Assembly (NCBI RefSeq): GCF_014697425.1
Contig: NZ_JACJRU010000024.1
Coordinates: 1-64,000 of the forward strand
Source of the DNA: Nostoc sp. FACHB-110
Lineage (GTDB): Bacteria > Cyanobacteriota > Cyanobacteriia > Cyanobacteriales > Nostocaceae
Length of the DNA: 64,000 bases
Reading direction: 5' to 3'
Part shown: positions 56,252 to 64,000 of the stretch, piece by piece
How the letters are laid out: each line of letters starts with the position of its first letter
Position numbering within the stretch: position 1 is the stretch's first letter
Notes under the pieces: model-generated
Databases searched by the model: none
What the model saw: the letters and a program-made list of their open reading frames with translations, nothing else
What the model was told of the DNA's origin: nothing
Program-made: the position numbers and the translations under genes

Positions 56252-57880
56252 TTATGACTCCACTGGTGCTTGACCATAAAATACGGGTGCGATCGCGCTA
56301 AGTTTTAAATCAGGATGGTCTTCTAGTAATTGATGGCAATTCCACTCATTGCGAAATAGCAATACTGGTCGATCCATACTATCTTTGACTGTGGTGGTGT
56401 TAAATAAACGTCCCACCTTGGTCAAAGCTTCCCAACCACCTTCTACCCAACGAGCAACGCTGTAAGGTAATAAATCTAAATAAGTTTCTACACCATACTC
56501 GTTTTGTAAACGAAACTGTACCACTTCAAATTGCAACTGACCAACCGCCGCCAAAATTGGTTCGCGTTTAGACTCATCAGTTGAGTACATAATCTGTACA
56601 GCACCCTCTTCGCGCAGTTCCGAAATCCCTTTTTGAAATTGCTTAAACTTTGAGGGGTTGGGGTTTCTCAGTGTGGCAAATAATTCCGGAGAAAAATACG
56701 GAATTCCCTCATATTCCAGCTTTTGACCAGTGTAAATGGTATCACCGATCGCAAATACGCCAGGATTATTCAAACCAATTACATCACCTGGATATGCCAC
56801 ATCAATTGATTCTCGTTCTTGAGCAAAGAGTTTTTGCGGACGAGATAGCCGCACAGCTTTACCTGTACGCGCATGATTGACTGTCATATCTTTTTCAAAT
56901 CTGCCAGTGCAGACCCGGACAAAAGCAATGCGATCGCGATGTTTTGGATCCATGTTTGCTTGCAGTTTGAACACAAAGCCGGAAAATTCCGGGTAGGTGG
57001 GAGGAACTTCACCCACACTGCTGTTGTGAATACCTGGTTTGAGGGCGTAGTCCAAAAACGACTTAAGGAATAACTCTACGCCAAAGTTGGTCATGGCGCT
57101 ACCAAAAAACACCGGGGTCATCTTCCCTTGATGTACCAATTCCAAATCTAGTTCCGGGCCGACTCCCTCTAAAAGTTCCAAATCGTTTTTGAGTTGGTAA
57201 TATAGGTCTTCTTCCAGCAGTTGTTCAATTTTGGCATCCCCTAAATCAACAACTGTGTCGCGGGCTTCTTTGCTACCGTGGGCGCTACGTTCAAACAAGT
57301 GAATTTGTTGTTGCTGGCGATCAAATACACCCTTAAAGCGATCGCCCATCCCAATCGGCCAATTCACGGCGTAAGTCTGCAAACCTAATTCCTGTTCAAT
57401 TTCATCTAACAGTTCTAAAGGTTCTCTACCCGGACGGTCAAGTTTATTGACAAAGGTAAAAATCGGTAAACCCCGCAGTTTACAAACTTCAAATAATTTG
57501 CGAGTTTGCGGTTCCAAGCCTTTAGCCACATCAATTAACATCACCGCATTATCAGCTGCAGCTAAAGTACGGTAGGTATCTTCACTAAAATCTTGGTGTC
57601 CAGGCGTATCTAGGAGATTAATTTGACAGTTTTGATATTCAAACTGTAATACAGTCGAGGTAATCGAAATACCCCGTTGTTGTTCCATCGCCATCCAGTC
57701 GGAGGTGGCTTTGCGTTGCGCCCGCCGCGCTTTTACCGCCCCAGCCTCGTGAATTGCACCTCCATACAGGAGTAGCTTTTCTGTGAGTGTAGTTTTACCC
57801 GCGTCAGGGTGAGAAATAATTGCAAAGTTGCGTCGCAGTTCTACCGCTTGGTGAAGTTCTGACTGAATCTCAGTTGACAT
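56252..57880 (-). CDS. prfC: Peptide chain release factor 3
   Basis: 542 residues. RF3 is the GTPase that removes RF1/RF2 from the ribosome after termination. The G-domain has NFAIISHPDAGKTTLTEKLLLYGGAIHEAGAVKAR (P-loop 22-30), switch II DTPGHQDFSEDTYRTLAAADNAVMLIDVAKGLEPQTRKLF, and NKLDRPGREPLELLDEIE. Domain II and the C-terminal RF3 domain (YFSPELFATLRNPNPSKFKQFQKGISELREEGAVQIMYS) are complete. Length normal. It begins 29 bases after the end of the TPR/M48 gene region; both are on the minus strand but the spacing does not prove an operon. Confidence 0.97.
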   Translation of the reverse strand: MSTEIQSELHQAVELRRNFAIISHPDAGKTTLTEKLLLYGGAIHEAGAVKARRAQRKATSDWMAMEQQRGISITSTVLQFEYQNCQINLLDTPGHQDFSEDTYRTLAAADNAVMLIDVAKGLEPQTRKLFEVCKLRGLPIFTFVNKLDRPGREPLELLDEIEQELGLQTYAVNWPIGMGDRFKGVFDRQQQQIHLFERSAHGSKEARDTVVDLGDAKIEQLLEEDLYYQLKNDLELLEGVGPELDLELVHQGKMTPVFFGSAMTNFGVELFLKSFLDYALKPGIHNSSVGEVPPTYPEFSGFVFKLQANMDPKHRDRIAFVRVCTGRFEKDMTVNHARTGKAVRLSRPQKLFAQERESIDVAYPGDVIGLNNPGVFAIGDTIYTGQKLEYEGIPYFSPELFATLRNPNPSKFKQFQKGISELREEGAVQIMYSTDESKREPILAAVGQLQFEVVQFRLQNEYGVETYLDLLPYSVARWVEGGWEALTKVGRLFNTTTVKDSMDRPVLLFRNEWNCHQLLEDHPDLKLSAIAPVFYGQAPVES

Positions 57881-58071
57881 AGTTAACCTAAATGTATTCC
57901 TTACCTTGTTACTTTACTTAACTTAATTTTTCTCTACTTTAGTAAGTCTTTTAATCTTAAAACAACGAGGCTCGTGATAGGGTCAAAGAGTCAATGGTCA
58001 ATGGTCATTTGTCCTTTGTCATTGATTTTTATCTCTAACCTCTAGCCTCTAGCTTCTAAAAGGAGAAAAGA

Positions 58072-58413
58072 ATGTACGACCCAGACAAGCGAAAGCTTTT
58101 CTCGGCTTTGTGTCATGCAGCCATTTTTTTCAGTACAGCTTTTGTATCAGTCGGCATACCCATTGCTATGCTATTTATCTCTAACGATCCTGTTGTGCAA
58201 GAAAATGCCAAAGAATCTATTAATTTCCACTTTAATGTTTGGATTTATGGAATTATTATTACAGCATTGATTTGGTTGACTTTGGGTTTGTTATTCCCCT
58301 TAGCTGGTATTGGCTATTTGCTGCATTGGGGACTAACAATTTGGGCGATCGCTCGTATACTTACCAATCCAGATCAACCTTTTCGCTATCCCTTCATCTT
58401 CCGTGTCTTATAG
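58072..58413 (+). CDS. DUF4870 family membrane protein
   Basis: 113 residues. A strong AAAAGGAGAAAAGA lies before the ATG. The family pattern is visible: MYDPDKRKLFSALCHAAIFFSTAFVSVGIPIAMLFISNDPVVQENAKESINFHFNVWIYGIIITALIW, with three membrane spans and the conserved 'H.A' and 'NFH' motifs. The function of DUF4870 is unknown. Transcribed alone, with hairpins and hemB downstream. Confidence 0.88.
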   Translation: MYDPDKRKLFSALCHAAIFFSTAFVSVGIPIAMLFISNDPVVQENAKESINFHFNVWIYGIIITALIWLTLGLLFPLAGIGYLLHWGLTIWAIARILTNPDQPFRYPFIFRVL

Positions 58414-58574
58414 CACAATCATGTCAATTGCTAATAAAAAATTGAGCGTTCGTAATATAACAATCTCTCAAAACTCTCTGCTTCTTTGCGCCTGGAGCGT
58501 GAGCATTAAAAATTAATATTTTTCTGCGTAACTGTTAGCTACATTAAGCGCCGACCAAGCAGTAAAATACAAAA

Positions 58575-58605
58575 TTGCCCTACAGCTTCATCAAGAGTAG
58601 GGCAA
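58575..58605 (+). promoter_or_regulatory. First hairpin in the possible hemB leader
   Basis: TTGCCCTAC (58575-58583) and GTAGGGCAA (58597-58605) pair perfectly over 9 bp. It lies about 110 bases upstream of hemB and 160 bases after the DUF4870 stop, so it may belong to a leader or be a terminator for the previous gene. Confidence 0.5.
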
Positions 58606-58643
58606 AGGACAGTTAAGCACTGATTGTAGTCTGTCCGACTGCG

Positions 58644-58664
58644 GCAGAGAAAATCTCTGCTTTT
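58644..58664 (+). terminator. Terminator-like hairpin in front of hemB
   Basis: GCAGAGA (58644-58650) and TCTCTGC (58654-58660) pair over 7 bp around AAA and are followed by TTTT. It lies 55 bases before the hemB start. Its position and shape allow either the end of the DUF4870 transcript or an attenuator. Confidence 0.5.
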
Positions 58665-58714
58665 GTGACGCTTTGTTTTGTGTCCATCGCATTATATCCC
58701 CCTTACAAAACATT

Positions 58715-59695
58715 ATGTTCCCCATACAACGCCCCCGCCGTCTGCGTAGCCATCCTCAACTGCGCCGGATGGTACGTGAAACTGTCCTCACAACCAGTGA
58801 TTTGATTTACCCTTTGTTCGCCGTACCAGGTACAGGTATTGCCAACGAAGTCAAATCTATGCCTGGAGTCTACCAACTATCGGTAGATAAAATTGTCGAA
58901 GAAGCCAAAGAAGTTTATGACTTAGGAATTCCCGCCATTATTTTATTCGGTATTCCTGCGGATAAAGATACAGATGCTACTGGTGCTTGGCATGATTGTG
59001 GCATAGTCCAAAAAGCGGCGACTGCTGTGAAAGAAGCAGTACCAGATTTAATTGTGGTGGCTGACACTTGCTTGTGTGAATACACCAGTCACGGTCACTG
59101 TGGCTATTTACAAGTTGGTGATTTGACAGGACGGGTATTAAACGACCCCACCTTAGAATTGCTCAAAAAAACAGCAGTCTCTCAAGCCAAAGCTGGTGCA
59201 GATATCATTGCCCCATCAGGGATGATGGATGGCTTTGTTCAAGCAATTCGGGCAGGTTTAGATGAAGCGGGATTCCAAGACACACCGATTTTGTCTTATG
59301 CTGCTAAATATGCTTCGGCTTATTATGGCCCATTCCGGGATGCCGCCGAATCTACACCGCAATTTGGCGACAGAAGAACTTACCAAATGGATCCTGGTAA
59401 CGCCCGTGAAGCCATTAAGGAAATTGAATTAGATATAGCCGAAGGCGCGGATATGCTAATGGTGAAGCCGGCTTTGGCATACATGGATATTATTTGGCGA
59501 GTGAAGGAAGCAAGTAATTTGCCCGTTGCGGCTTACAATGTTTCTGGTGAATATTCCATGATTAAAGCCGCGGCTCTCAACGGCTGGGTTGATGAAGAGC
59601 GCGTAGTTATGGAAACTTTAACCAGCTTTAAACGGGCTGGTGCAGATTTAATTTTAACTTACCACGCCAAAGATGCTGCCCGTTGGTTGCGGTAG
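58715..59695 (+). CDS. hemB: Delta-aminolevulinic acid dehydratase (porphobilinogen synthase)
   Basis: 326 residues from the ATG at 58715 (MFPIQRPRRLRSHPQLRRMVRE); the frame extends to 58673 without the usual N-terminus. It condenses two aminolevulinates into porphobilinogen, early in heme and chlorophyll synthesis. VVADTCLCEYTSHGHCGYL holds metal- and substrate-binding Cys/His, PSGMMDGFVQAIRAGLD is conserved, and the two Schiff-base Lys are in LSYAAKYASAYYGPFRDA and MLMVKPALAYMDIIWRVKE. Length normal. Two hairpins (58575 and 58644) lie in its leader. Confidence 0.97.
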   Translation: MFPIQRPRRLRSHPQLRRMVRETVLTTSDLIYPLFAVPGTGIANEVKSMPGVYQLSVDKIVEEAKEVYDLGIPAIILFGIPADKDTDATGAWHDCGIVQKAATAVKEAVPDLIVVADTCLCEYTSHGHCGYLQVGDLTGRVLNDPTLELLKKTAVSQAKAGADIIAPSGMMDGFVQAIRAGLDEAGFQDTPILSYAAKYASAYYGPFRDAAESTPQFGDRRTYQMDPGNAREAIKEIELDIAEGADMLMVKPALAYMDIIWRVKEASNLPVAAYNVSGEYSMIKAAALNGWVDEERVVMETLTSFKRAGADLILTYHAKDAARWLR

Positions 59696-59718
59696 GTTGA
59701 TTTTTTCAGTTGTATTTC

Positions 59719-59782
59719 ATCTCACGCTCAAGGCGCAGAGGCGCGAAGTCTTTCTTTGTGTTTTTGTGTTTAGGCGTGAGAT
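59719..59782. repeat. 64-bp repeat element with 9-bp inverted ends
   Basis: ATCTCACGC (59719-59727) and GCGTGAGAT (59774-59782) pair perfectly. Inside is GGCGCAGAGGCGCGAAG, related to the CAGAGGCGCAGAG box in the repeats at 24335 and 52140. Confidence 0.6.
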
Positions 59783-59844
59783 TGTTGTGTATAAATATTT
59801 TACTGATTTTAGGATTTATCAGTAGGATTTTCCCTTATACCCTT

Positions 59845-59858
59845 ACACCCAGTCTCAA
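59845..59858. repeat. Dispersed motif ACACCCAGYCTC, copy 3
   Basis: ACACCCAGTCTCAA preceded by CCCTTATACCCTT. Compare 39802 and 40523. Confidence 0.5.
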
Positions 59859-60023
59859 CAAATAATCTTTATGCGTATTCCCTAAAGGAATTACCTCGTT
59901 TGCTAGAGGAACGAGCGATCGCTTATCCAATAAAATAATTGACAAATTCTTGGCAATTGGTCTTTTTGGTCAATTGATTTAATAAATTAACTTTTAAATT
60001 ATTTTAAAGGGGAGCATGGAATT

Positions 60024-60314
60024 ATGGATATGCAAGTCCTGAGAGAGCGTGCTGGACTTAGCCGTGCTGAGGTAGCCTTCAGGCTTGCAATCAGTGAAAC
60101 GAGCGTTCGCAACTGGGAAGCCGGACGCACGGAACCAACAATGACACCAAAAAAATATGTAGAAGCTTTGCGTTTGTTTAGATGTACACCAGAAGAATTA
60201 GCCGCCGCCAGCGAAAAGTCCATTAATCAACGACATAAACGTAAACCAGGCAGACCAAAACGCTTTCCTGATAATCAGGTAGCTCAGATGACGGATTCGC
60301 CAGTTTGTACCTGA
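60024..60314 (+). CDS. Helix-turn-helix transcriptional regulator (XRE type)
   Basis: 96 residues. The N-terminal 60 residues form a Cro/C1-type helix-turn-helix (LRERAGLSRAEVAFRLAISETSVRNWEAGRTEPTMTPKKYVEALRLFRCTPEELAAAS), in which the SETSVRNWEAG segment is the recognition helix. The tail RHKRKPGRPKRFPD contains the Gly-Arg-Pro core of an AT-hook, which grips the minor groove of AT-rich DNA. This head-tail combination recurs in cyanobacteria but the target genes are not known. A GGGGAG at 60009-60014 precedes it. It lies before pdhB but is separated by 233 bases. Confidence 0.9.
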   Translation: MDMQVLRERAGLSRAEVAFRLAISETSVRNWEAGRTEPTMTPKKYVEALRLFRCTPEELAAASEKSINQRHKRKPGRPKRFPDNQVAQMTDSPVCT

Positions 60315-60547
60315 TAGTCTGCTAACTGTAGCATAGCCACTGATAAAATCTAGTTTATGGTGATAGCTTGGGTGAGCAAATCTGGTGTATCAAACAGAAA
60401 CTAGGGACTAGAGTTAAGAAAATGTTTGAGACTCTCTAGCCTCTAATCTCTATTTTTAAGTCAAAATTTGACTAGTGCGATCGCTCACGATATTAGCCAC
60501 GAAGGCACGATAAGATTCTAAAACAACAGTCGGAACTAAAGGTTTAA

Positions 60548-61531
60548 ATGGCAGAAACATTATTTTTCAACGCTCTGCGCGAAGCCATTGATGAAGAAAT
60601 GGCGCGTGATTCCAGTGTATTCGTGCTTGGTGAAGACGTAGGACACTACGGCGGTTCCTATAAAGTTACCAAAGACCTATACAAAAAGTATGGTGATTTG
60701 CGAGTTTTAGATACTCCCATTGCCGAAAATAGCTTTACTGGTATAGCAGTCGGGGCGGCCATGACTGGGTTGCGACCGATAATTGAAGGAATGAACATGG
60801 GCTTTCTGCTCCTAGCCTTCAACCAAATTTCTAACAACGCCGGGATGTTGCGCTATACCTCCGGCGGTAACTTTAAGATTCCAATGGTAATTCGTGGCCC
60901 TGGTGGTGTTGGTAGACAACTCGGTGCAGAACACTCCCAACGTTTAGAAGCATATTTCCAAGCTGTACCAGGATTAAAAATTGTTGCTTGCTCCACCCCC
61001 TATAACGCTAAAGGATTGCTCAAAGCAGCCATTCGTGATGACAACCCAGTGCTGTTTTTTGAACACGTACTGCTGTATAACTTGAAAGAAAATTTACCAG
61101 AAGAAGAATACATCCTGCCTTTAGATAAGGCGGAAGTGGTGCGTAGTGGTAAAGATGTCACAATTCTTACCTATTCCCGGATGCGTCATCATGTGATGCA
61201 AGCCGTGAAAGCTTTAGAAAAACAAGGTTACGACCCAGAAGTAATTGATTTAATATCACTCAAACCATTAGATTTTGATACCATCGGCGCATCAATACGC
61301 AAAACTCACCGCGTGATTGTTGTGGAAGAGTGTATGAGAACTGGTGGTATTGGCGCAGAGTTAACCGCCTCAATTAACGATCGCTTGTTTGATGAATTAG
61401 ATGCGCCTGTTTTGCGTTTATCTTCTCAAGATATTCCCACACCTTATAACGGCACTCTAGAGCGTCTTACCATCGTCCAGCCAGAGCAAATCGTCGAAGC
61501 TGTACAAAAAATGGTCGCAATGCGGGTTTAA
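60548..61531 (+). CDS. pdhB: Pyruvate dehydrogenase E1 component, beta subunit
   Basis: 327 residues. Together with the alpha subunit it decarboxylates pyruvate with thiamine diphosphate; the alpha gene is not here, as usual in cyanobacteria where pdh genes are dispersed. Typical segments are AETLFFNALREAIDEEMARDSSVFVLGEDVGHYGGSYKVTKDLYKKYGDLRVLDTPIAENSFTGIAVGAAMTGLRPIIEGMNMGFLLLAFNQISNNAGM, GRQLGAEHSQRLEAYFQAVPGLKIVACSTPYNAKGLLKAAIRDDNPVLFFEH and the C-terminal VIDLISLKPLDFDTIGASIRKTHRVIVVEECMRTGGIGAELTASI. Length and motifs normal. An AACTAAAGG precedes the start. Confidence 0.96.
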   Translation: MAETLFFNALREAIDEEMARDSSVFVLGEDVGHYGGSYKVTKDLYKKYGDLRVLDTPIAENSFTGIAVGAAMTGLRPIIEGMNMGFLLLAFNQISNNAGMLRYTSGGNFKIPMVIRGPGGVGRQLGAEHSQRLEAYFQAVPGLKIVACSTPYNAKGLLKAAIRDDNPVLFFEHVLLYNLKENLPEEEYILPLDKAEVVRSGKDVTILTYSRMRHHVMQAVKALEKQGYDPEVIDLISLKPLDFDTIGASIRKTHRVIVVEECMRTGGIGAELTASINDRLFDELDAPVLRLSSQDIPTPYNGTLERLTIVQPEQIVEAVQKMVAMRV

Positions 61532-61538
61532 AAAAATC

Positions 61539-61704
61539 TGAAGTGTGAAGTCTGAAATCTGTTCGCCTTTGGCACTCCGGGTTGCGTAGCGTCTGAAATA
61601 TGAACTTCAGCCTAAACTGCCATAAGACGCTGTGCATTTTTCACACTTCATACTTCATACTTCATACTTCATACTTCACACTTCATACTTCACACTTCAT
61701 ACTT
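61539..61704. repeat. Inverted pair of heptamer arrays between pdhB and secD
   Basis: GAAGTGTGAAGTCTG (61540-61554) and the long TTCATACTTCACACTTC array (61641-61704) are inverted relative to each other with about 85 bases between, so the transcript can form a long stem. Between the arms lies a CCTTTGGCACTCCGGG palindrome-like sequence. Confidence 0.75.
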
Positions 61705-61759
61705 TCCGTAACTCAATCAAAGAGCGTTATTATAGCGTTTGTCAGTTGCGAGTTATGAT

Positions 61760-63181
61760 ATGCAAAGACAGCAGTCGCTATTAGCTTTGATATTAGTGTT
61801 GGTAATCGCTGCGATCGCGGTGATTGCCACAATTCCAGTGCCTCTGGGGTTAGATTTGCGGGGCGGTTCCCAGCTTACAATTCAGGTAAAACCTACCCAA
61901 GAAATTAAACAAATCACCGACCGTGAATTGGACGCGGTGAAGAAAGTAGTCGAAGGTAGAATTAACAGCCTTGGTGTTTCCGAACCAGTCATCCAAACCG
62001 TAGGTGCAGATAAAATATTAGTACAGTTGCCAGGGGTAAACGACCCAGAGCAAGCAGAAAGAGTACTAGGTGGCACAGCACAATTAGAATTTCGTCAACA
62101 AAAACCAGGAACAGAAACTCAAGTGTTTGCCTTTCAATCCTCGCGCGCAGAACTGAAAGCCAAGCAGCAAGAATTACGCAACAGCAAAGATAAAGCTGCA
62201 GTTGCCAAGAATCAAGAAGAATTACAAAAAAATAATCAAGCAATTTTAGATTTGTTTGAAAGTACCAACCCCCCACTCAATGGGCAGTATCTCAAAGATG
62301 CTTATGGTGAACCCACTCAAGGTAACAATTGGAATGTTGCTATTCGCTTCGACCAAAAGGGTGGGGAATTATTCGCCGAACTTACAAAGAATCTAGCTGG
62401 TACAGGTCGCAGTATCGGTATTTTTCTCGATAACGAACTCATCAGTGCGCCTGTAGTTGGCCCTGAATTTGCTGCAACTGGGATTACTGGTGGTGCAGCG
62501 GTCATTACAGGACGCTTTACCGCCCAACAAGCCAATGATTTAGGCGTACAGTTGCGTGGTGGTGCTTTACCCGTACCCGTAGAAATTGCTGAAATCCGTA
62601 CTGTTGGGGCTACCTTGGGACAAGACAGTATTGTTAGCAGCATCTATGCTGGTGCTGGTGGTCTGTTTTTAGTATTAATATTTATGATTTTGTACTATAG
62701 ACTACCAGGATTAATTGCGGATATTGCTCTAATTATCTACGCAATTCTGACTTGGGCTTGCTTTTCTTTGTTGGGTGTAACTCTCACACTGCCAGGGATT
62801 GCTGGTTTTATCCTCAGTATTGGGATGGCGGTAGATGCTAACGTCCTAATTTTTGAGCGCACAAGAGAAGAATTACAAGCAGGTAAGTCATTGTATCGTT
62901 CTGTGGAATCTGGCTTTTACCGAGCTTTTTCTAGTATCTTAGACGGCAACGTCACAACAGTTATTGCCTGTGCTGCGCTATTCTGGCTAGGTGCTGGTTT
63001 GGTTAAAGGCTTTGCTTTAACTTTGGCTTTAGGTGTAGTAGTGAGTATGTTTACAGCCATTACCTGTAGTCGTACTTTCATGTTTGTGGCAATTTCGATT
63101 CCTGCACTGCGAAAACCAGAATTTTTCTGTCCCAATTTGTCAGCATCAGGAGCATCTAATAAGACTGAGGTAGCGCAATGA
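61760..63181 (+). CDS. secD: Protein translocase subunit SecD
   Basis: 473 residues from the ATG at 61760 (an in-frame TTG at 61739 is less likely). SecD and SecF form an accessory proton-driven complex that pulls exported proteins through the Sec channel, at the plasma and thylakoid membranes. The N-terminal span LLALILVLVIAAIAVIATIPVPLGLDLRGGSQLTIQV leads to the periplasmic domain (VVEGRINSLGVSEPVIQTVGADKILVQLPGVNDPEQAERVLGGTAQLEFR). Five further spans form the RND-type transmembrane part with the 'GLDLRGG' hallmark and TLPGIAGFILSIGMAVDANVLIFERTREEL, where the Asp is the proton-carrying residue. It overlaps secF by ATGA. Confidence 0.96.
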   Translation: MQRQQSLLALILVLVIAAIAVIATIPVPLGLDLRGGSQLTIQVKPTQEIKQITDRELDAVKKVVEGRINSLGVSEPVIQTVGADKILVQLPGVNDPEQAERVLGGTAQLEFRQQKPGTETQVFAFQSSRAELKAKQQELRNSKDKAAVAKNQEELQKNNQAILDLFESTNPPLNGQYLKDAYGEPTQGNNWNVAIRFDQKGGELFAELTKNLAGTGRSIGIFLDNELISAPVVGPEFAATGITGGAAVITGRFTAQQANDLGVQLRGGALPVPVEIAEIRTVGATLGQDSIVSSIYAGAGGLFLVLIFMILYYRLPGLIADIALIIYAILTWACFSLLGVTLTLPGIAGFILSIGMAVDANVLIFERTREELQAGKSLYRSVESGFYRAFSSILDGNVTTVIACAALFWLGAGLVKGFALTLALGVVVSMFTAITCSRTFMFVAISIPALRKPEFFCPNLSASGASNKTEVAQ

Positions 63182-64000
63182 AACTGAGTATTAATAAATC
63201 GCGATCGCTTTGGTGGTTTCTTTCATCTGCCATCATTATAGCGGGGATAATCTCAATGATTATTTCTTGGCAAAACCCCAATATTCGCGCGCCCCTACGT
63301 CCTAGTTTAGATTTTATCGGTGGCACAAGATTACAATTTGAAAGGGATTGCTCTCAACCTAAGAACTGCGAGCAACCACTTGATATTAATGTTGTTCGAG
63401 AAGTTGCCAAAGAACAAGGACTAGGTGATAGTAGTATCCAAATTGTCGCTGATAAAGAAACAGGTGCAGAAAACGGGATATTAATTAGGACGAAAAATTT
63501 AAACCGCGATCAGCGTACCCAGTTGCAAAATGCTCTCAGCGCAAAAGTTGGTACTTTTGACCAGCAGAAAAATCAAATTGATACTGTTGGCCCGACTTTA
63601 GGGCGAGAATTATTTACCTCTGGGGTGATCGCCTTGATTGTATCCTTTGGGGGGATTGTTGTTTACTTGGCTTTCCGATTCCAGCTAGATTATGCCGTCT
63701 TTGCGATCATTGCTCTGTTTCATGATGTAGTCATGACAACAGGCATATTCTCAATTTTAGGTCTGGTTTTGGGAACTGAAGTCGATAGCCTCTTTATTGT
63801 CGCTTTATTAACAATTACAGGTTTCTCTGTCAACGACACAGTAGTAATTTACGATCGCATTCGAGAAACACTCAAAACCAATCCCAATCGCCCCATTGCT
63901 GAGATTGTAGATGATGCGGTTAATCAAACTTTGTCTAGGTCAATCAACACTACTTTAACAACTTTGTTGACTTTATTTGCCATTTTTCTGTTTGGGGGAG
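63178..64000 (+). CDS. secF: Protein translocase subunit SecF, cut by the window end
   Basis: The ATG at 63178 overlaps the secD stop in an ATGA. The visible 274 residues begin MKLSINKSRSLWWFLSSAI (one membrane span), then the 'GIDF..GGT' equivalent LDFIGGTRLQFER, an extracytoplasmic domain with two Cys (DCSQPKNCEQPL), the family segment TVGPTLGRELFTSGVIALIVSFGGIVVYLAFRF and LTITGFSVNDTVVIYDRIRETL, where the Asp is the functionally conserved residue. The remaining about 40 residues lie outside the window. It forms the SecDF complex with the preceding gene. Confidence 0.94.
   Translation, partial: MKLSINKSRSLWWFLSSAIIIAGIISMIISWQNPNIRAPLRPSLDFIGGTRLQFERDCSQPKNCEQPLDINVVREVAKEQGLGDSSIQIVADKETGAENGILIRTKNLNRDQRTQLQNALSAKVGTFDQQKNQIDTVGPTLGRELFTSGVIALIVSFGGIVVYLAFRFQLDYAVFAIIALFHDVVMTTGIFSILGLVLGTEVDSLFIVALLTITGFSVNDTVVIYDRIRETLKTNPNRPIAEIVDDAVNQTLSRSINTTLTTLLTLFAIFLFGG

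Larger units (their letters stand above)
59696..60023. other. Intergenic region with a 64-bp palindromic element
   Basis: About 330 bases between hemB and the HTH gene. It holds a 64-bp element with 9-bp inverted ends (59719-59782), copy 3 of the ACACCCAGYCTC motif (59845-59858), and a ribosome-binding site AAAGGGGAG for the HTH gene. No other gene is visible. Confidence 0.55.

Overview
The window looks like chromosome from a filamentous, probably heterocyst-forming cyanobacterium (Nostocales; Nostoc, Calothrix or Tolypothrix type). I infer this from oxygenic photosynthesis genes (gun4, a Psb28 paralog, hemB), many cyanobacteria-restricted proteins, the palindrome GCGATCGC (HIP1) scattered throughout (for example 2558-2565), and intergenic heptanucleotide tandem repeats of the kind known from heterocystous cyanobacteria. 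Base composition is moderately AT-rich. I see no rRNA, tRNA, CRISPR array, prophage or intact transposase gene.

Layout. 1-6.2 kb: the end of a hybrid histidine kinase, a response-regulator/kinase, a convergent sugar-kinase-like/DOMON pair, and a MASE1 kinase. 6.2-15.4 kb: dprA, an rRNA/tRNA SPOUT methylase, a membrane-anchored serine hydrolase, Psb28 paralog, small membrane proteins, mltA and a DUF5895-like protein. 15.8-21.6 kb: a nucleotidyltransferase fused to a degenerate phosphomutase, a tiny proline-rich protein, ychF and icd. 21.9-25.3 kb: gun4, a HicB-like/BrnT/BrnA-like toxin-antitoxin module, a MalK/UgpC-type ATPase, and a small membrane protein with a lipoprotein. 25.4-33.4 kb: a two-lobed retropepsin-like protease, mtnA and an 1807-residue sensor kinase with an N-terminal ribbon-helix-helix domain. 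33.6-43 kb: lipoprotein, TauE/SafE exporter, dxs, SLH protein, rpiA, DUF6918-like protein, a PadR regulator next to a cytochrome b6 assembly-type protein, and two membrane proteins. 43-49.2 kb: serS, a Phd/YoeB pair, an orphan VapB-like protein beside a destroyed vapC, rseP, nth, rpsN and aat. 49.4-52 kb: the phnD-phnC-phnE uptake operon. 52.7-64 kb: an RRM RNA-binding protein, a TPR protein with a dead M48 protease domain, prfC, a DUF4870 protein, hemB, an HTH regulator, pdhB, secD and secF (cut by the window end).

How the genes fit together. Most genes are single housekeeping units typical of the scattered gene order of these genomes. Convincing operons are the two kinases at the start, the kinase-like/DOMON pair (ATGA overlap), the two toxin-antitoxin loci, phnDCE, PadR with the assembly factor, and secDF (ATGA overlap). 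Tetrapyrrole and photosystem maintenance is represented by gun4, hemB and psb28.

Most notable signals. (i) Two domains keep a recognisable enzyme fold but have lost catalytic residues: the phosphomutase half of the protein at 15857 and the M48 domain at 53893. (ii) Dispersed intergenic repeats occur inside coding sequence: a heptamer repeat encodes a linker in the giant sensor kinase, a 27-bp repeat lies in frame in the ABC ATPase, and a heptamer array supplies the stop codon of gun4. (iii) A DNA-binding-type RHH domain is fused to a multi-PAS hybrid kinase. (iv) A HicB-like protein is coupled to BrnT instead of HicA. (v) Several small repeat elements have terminal inverted repeats or pair into long hairpins.
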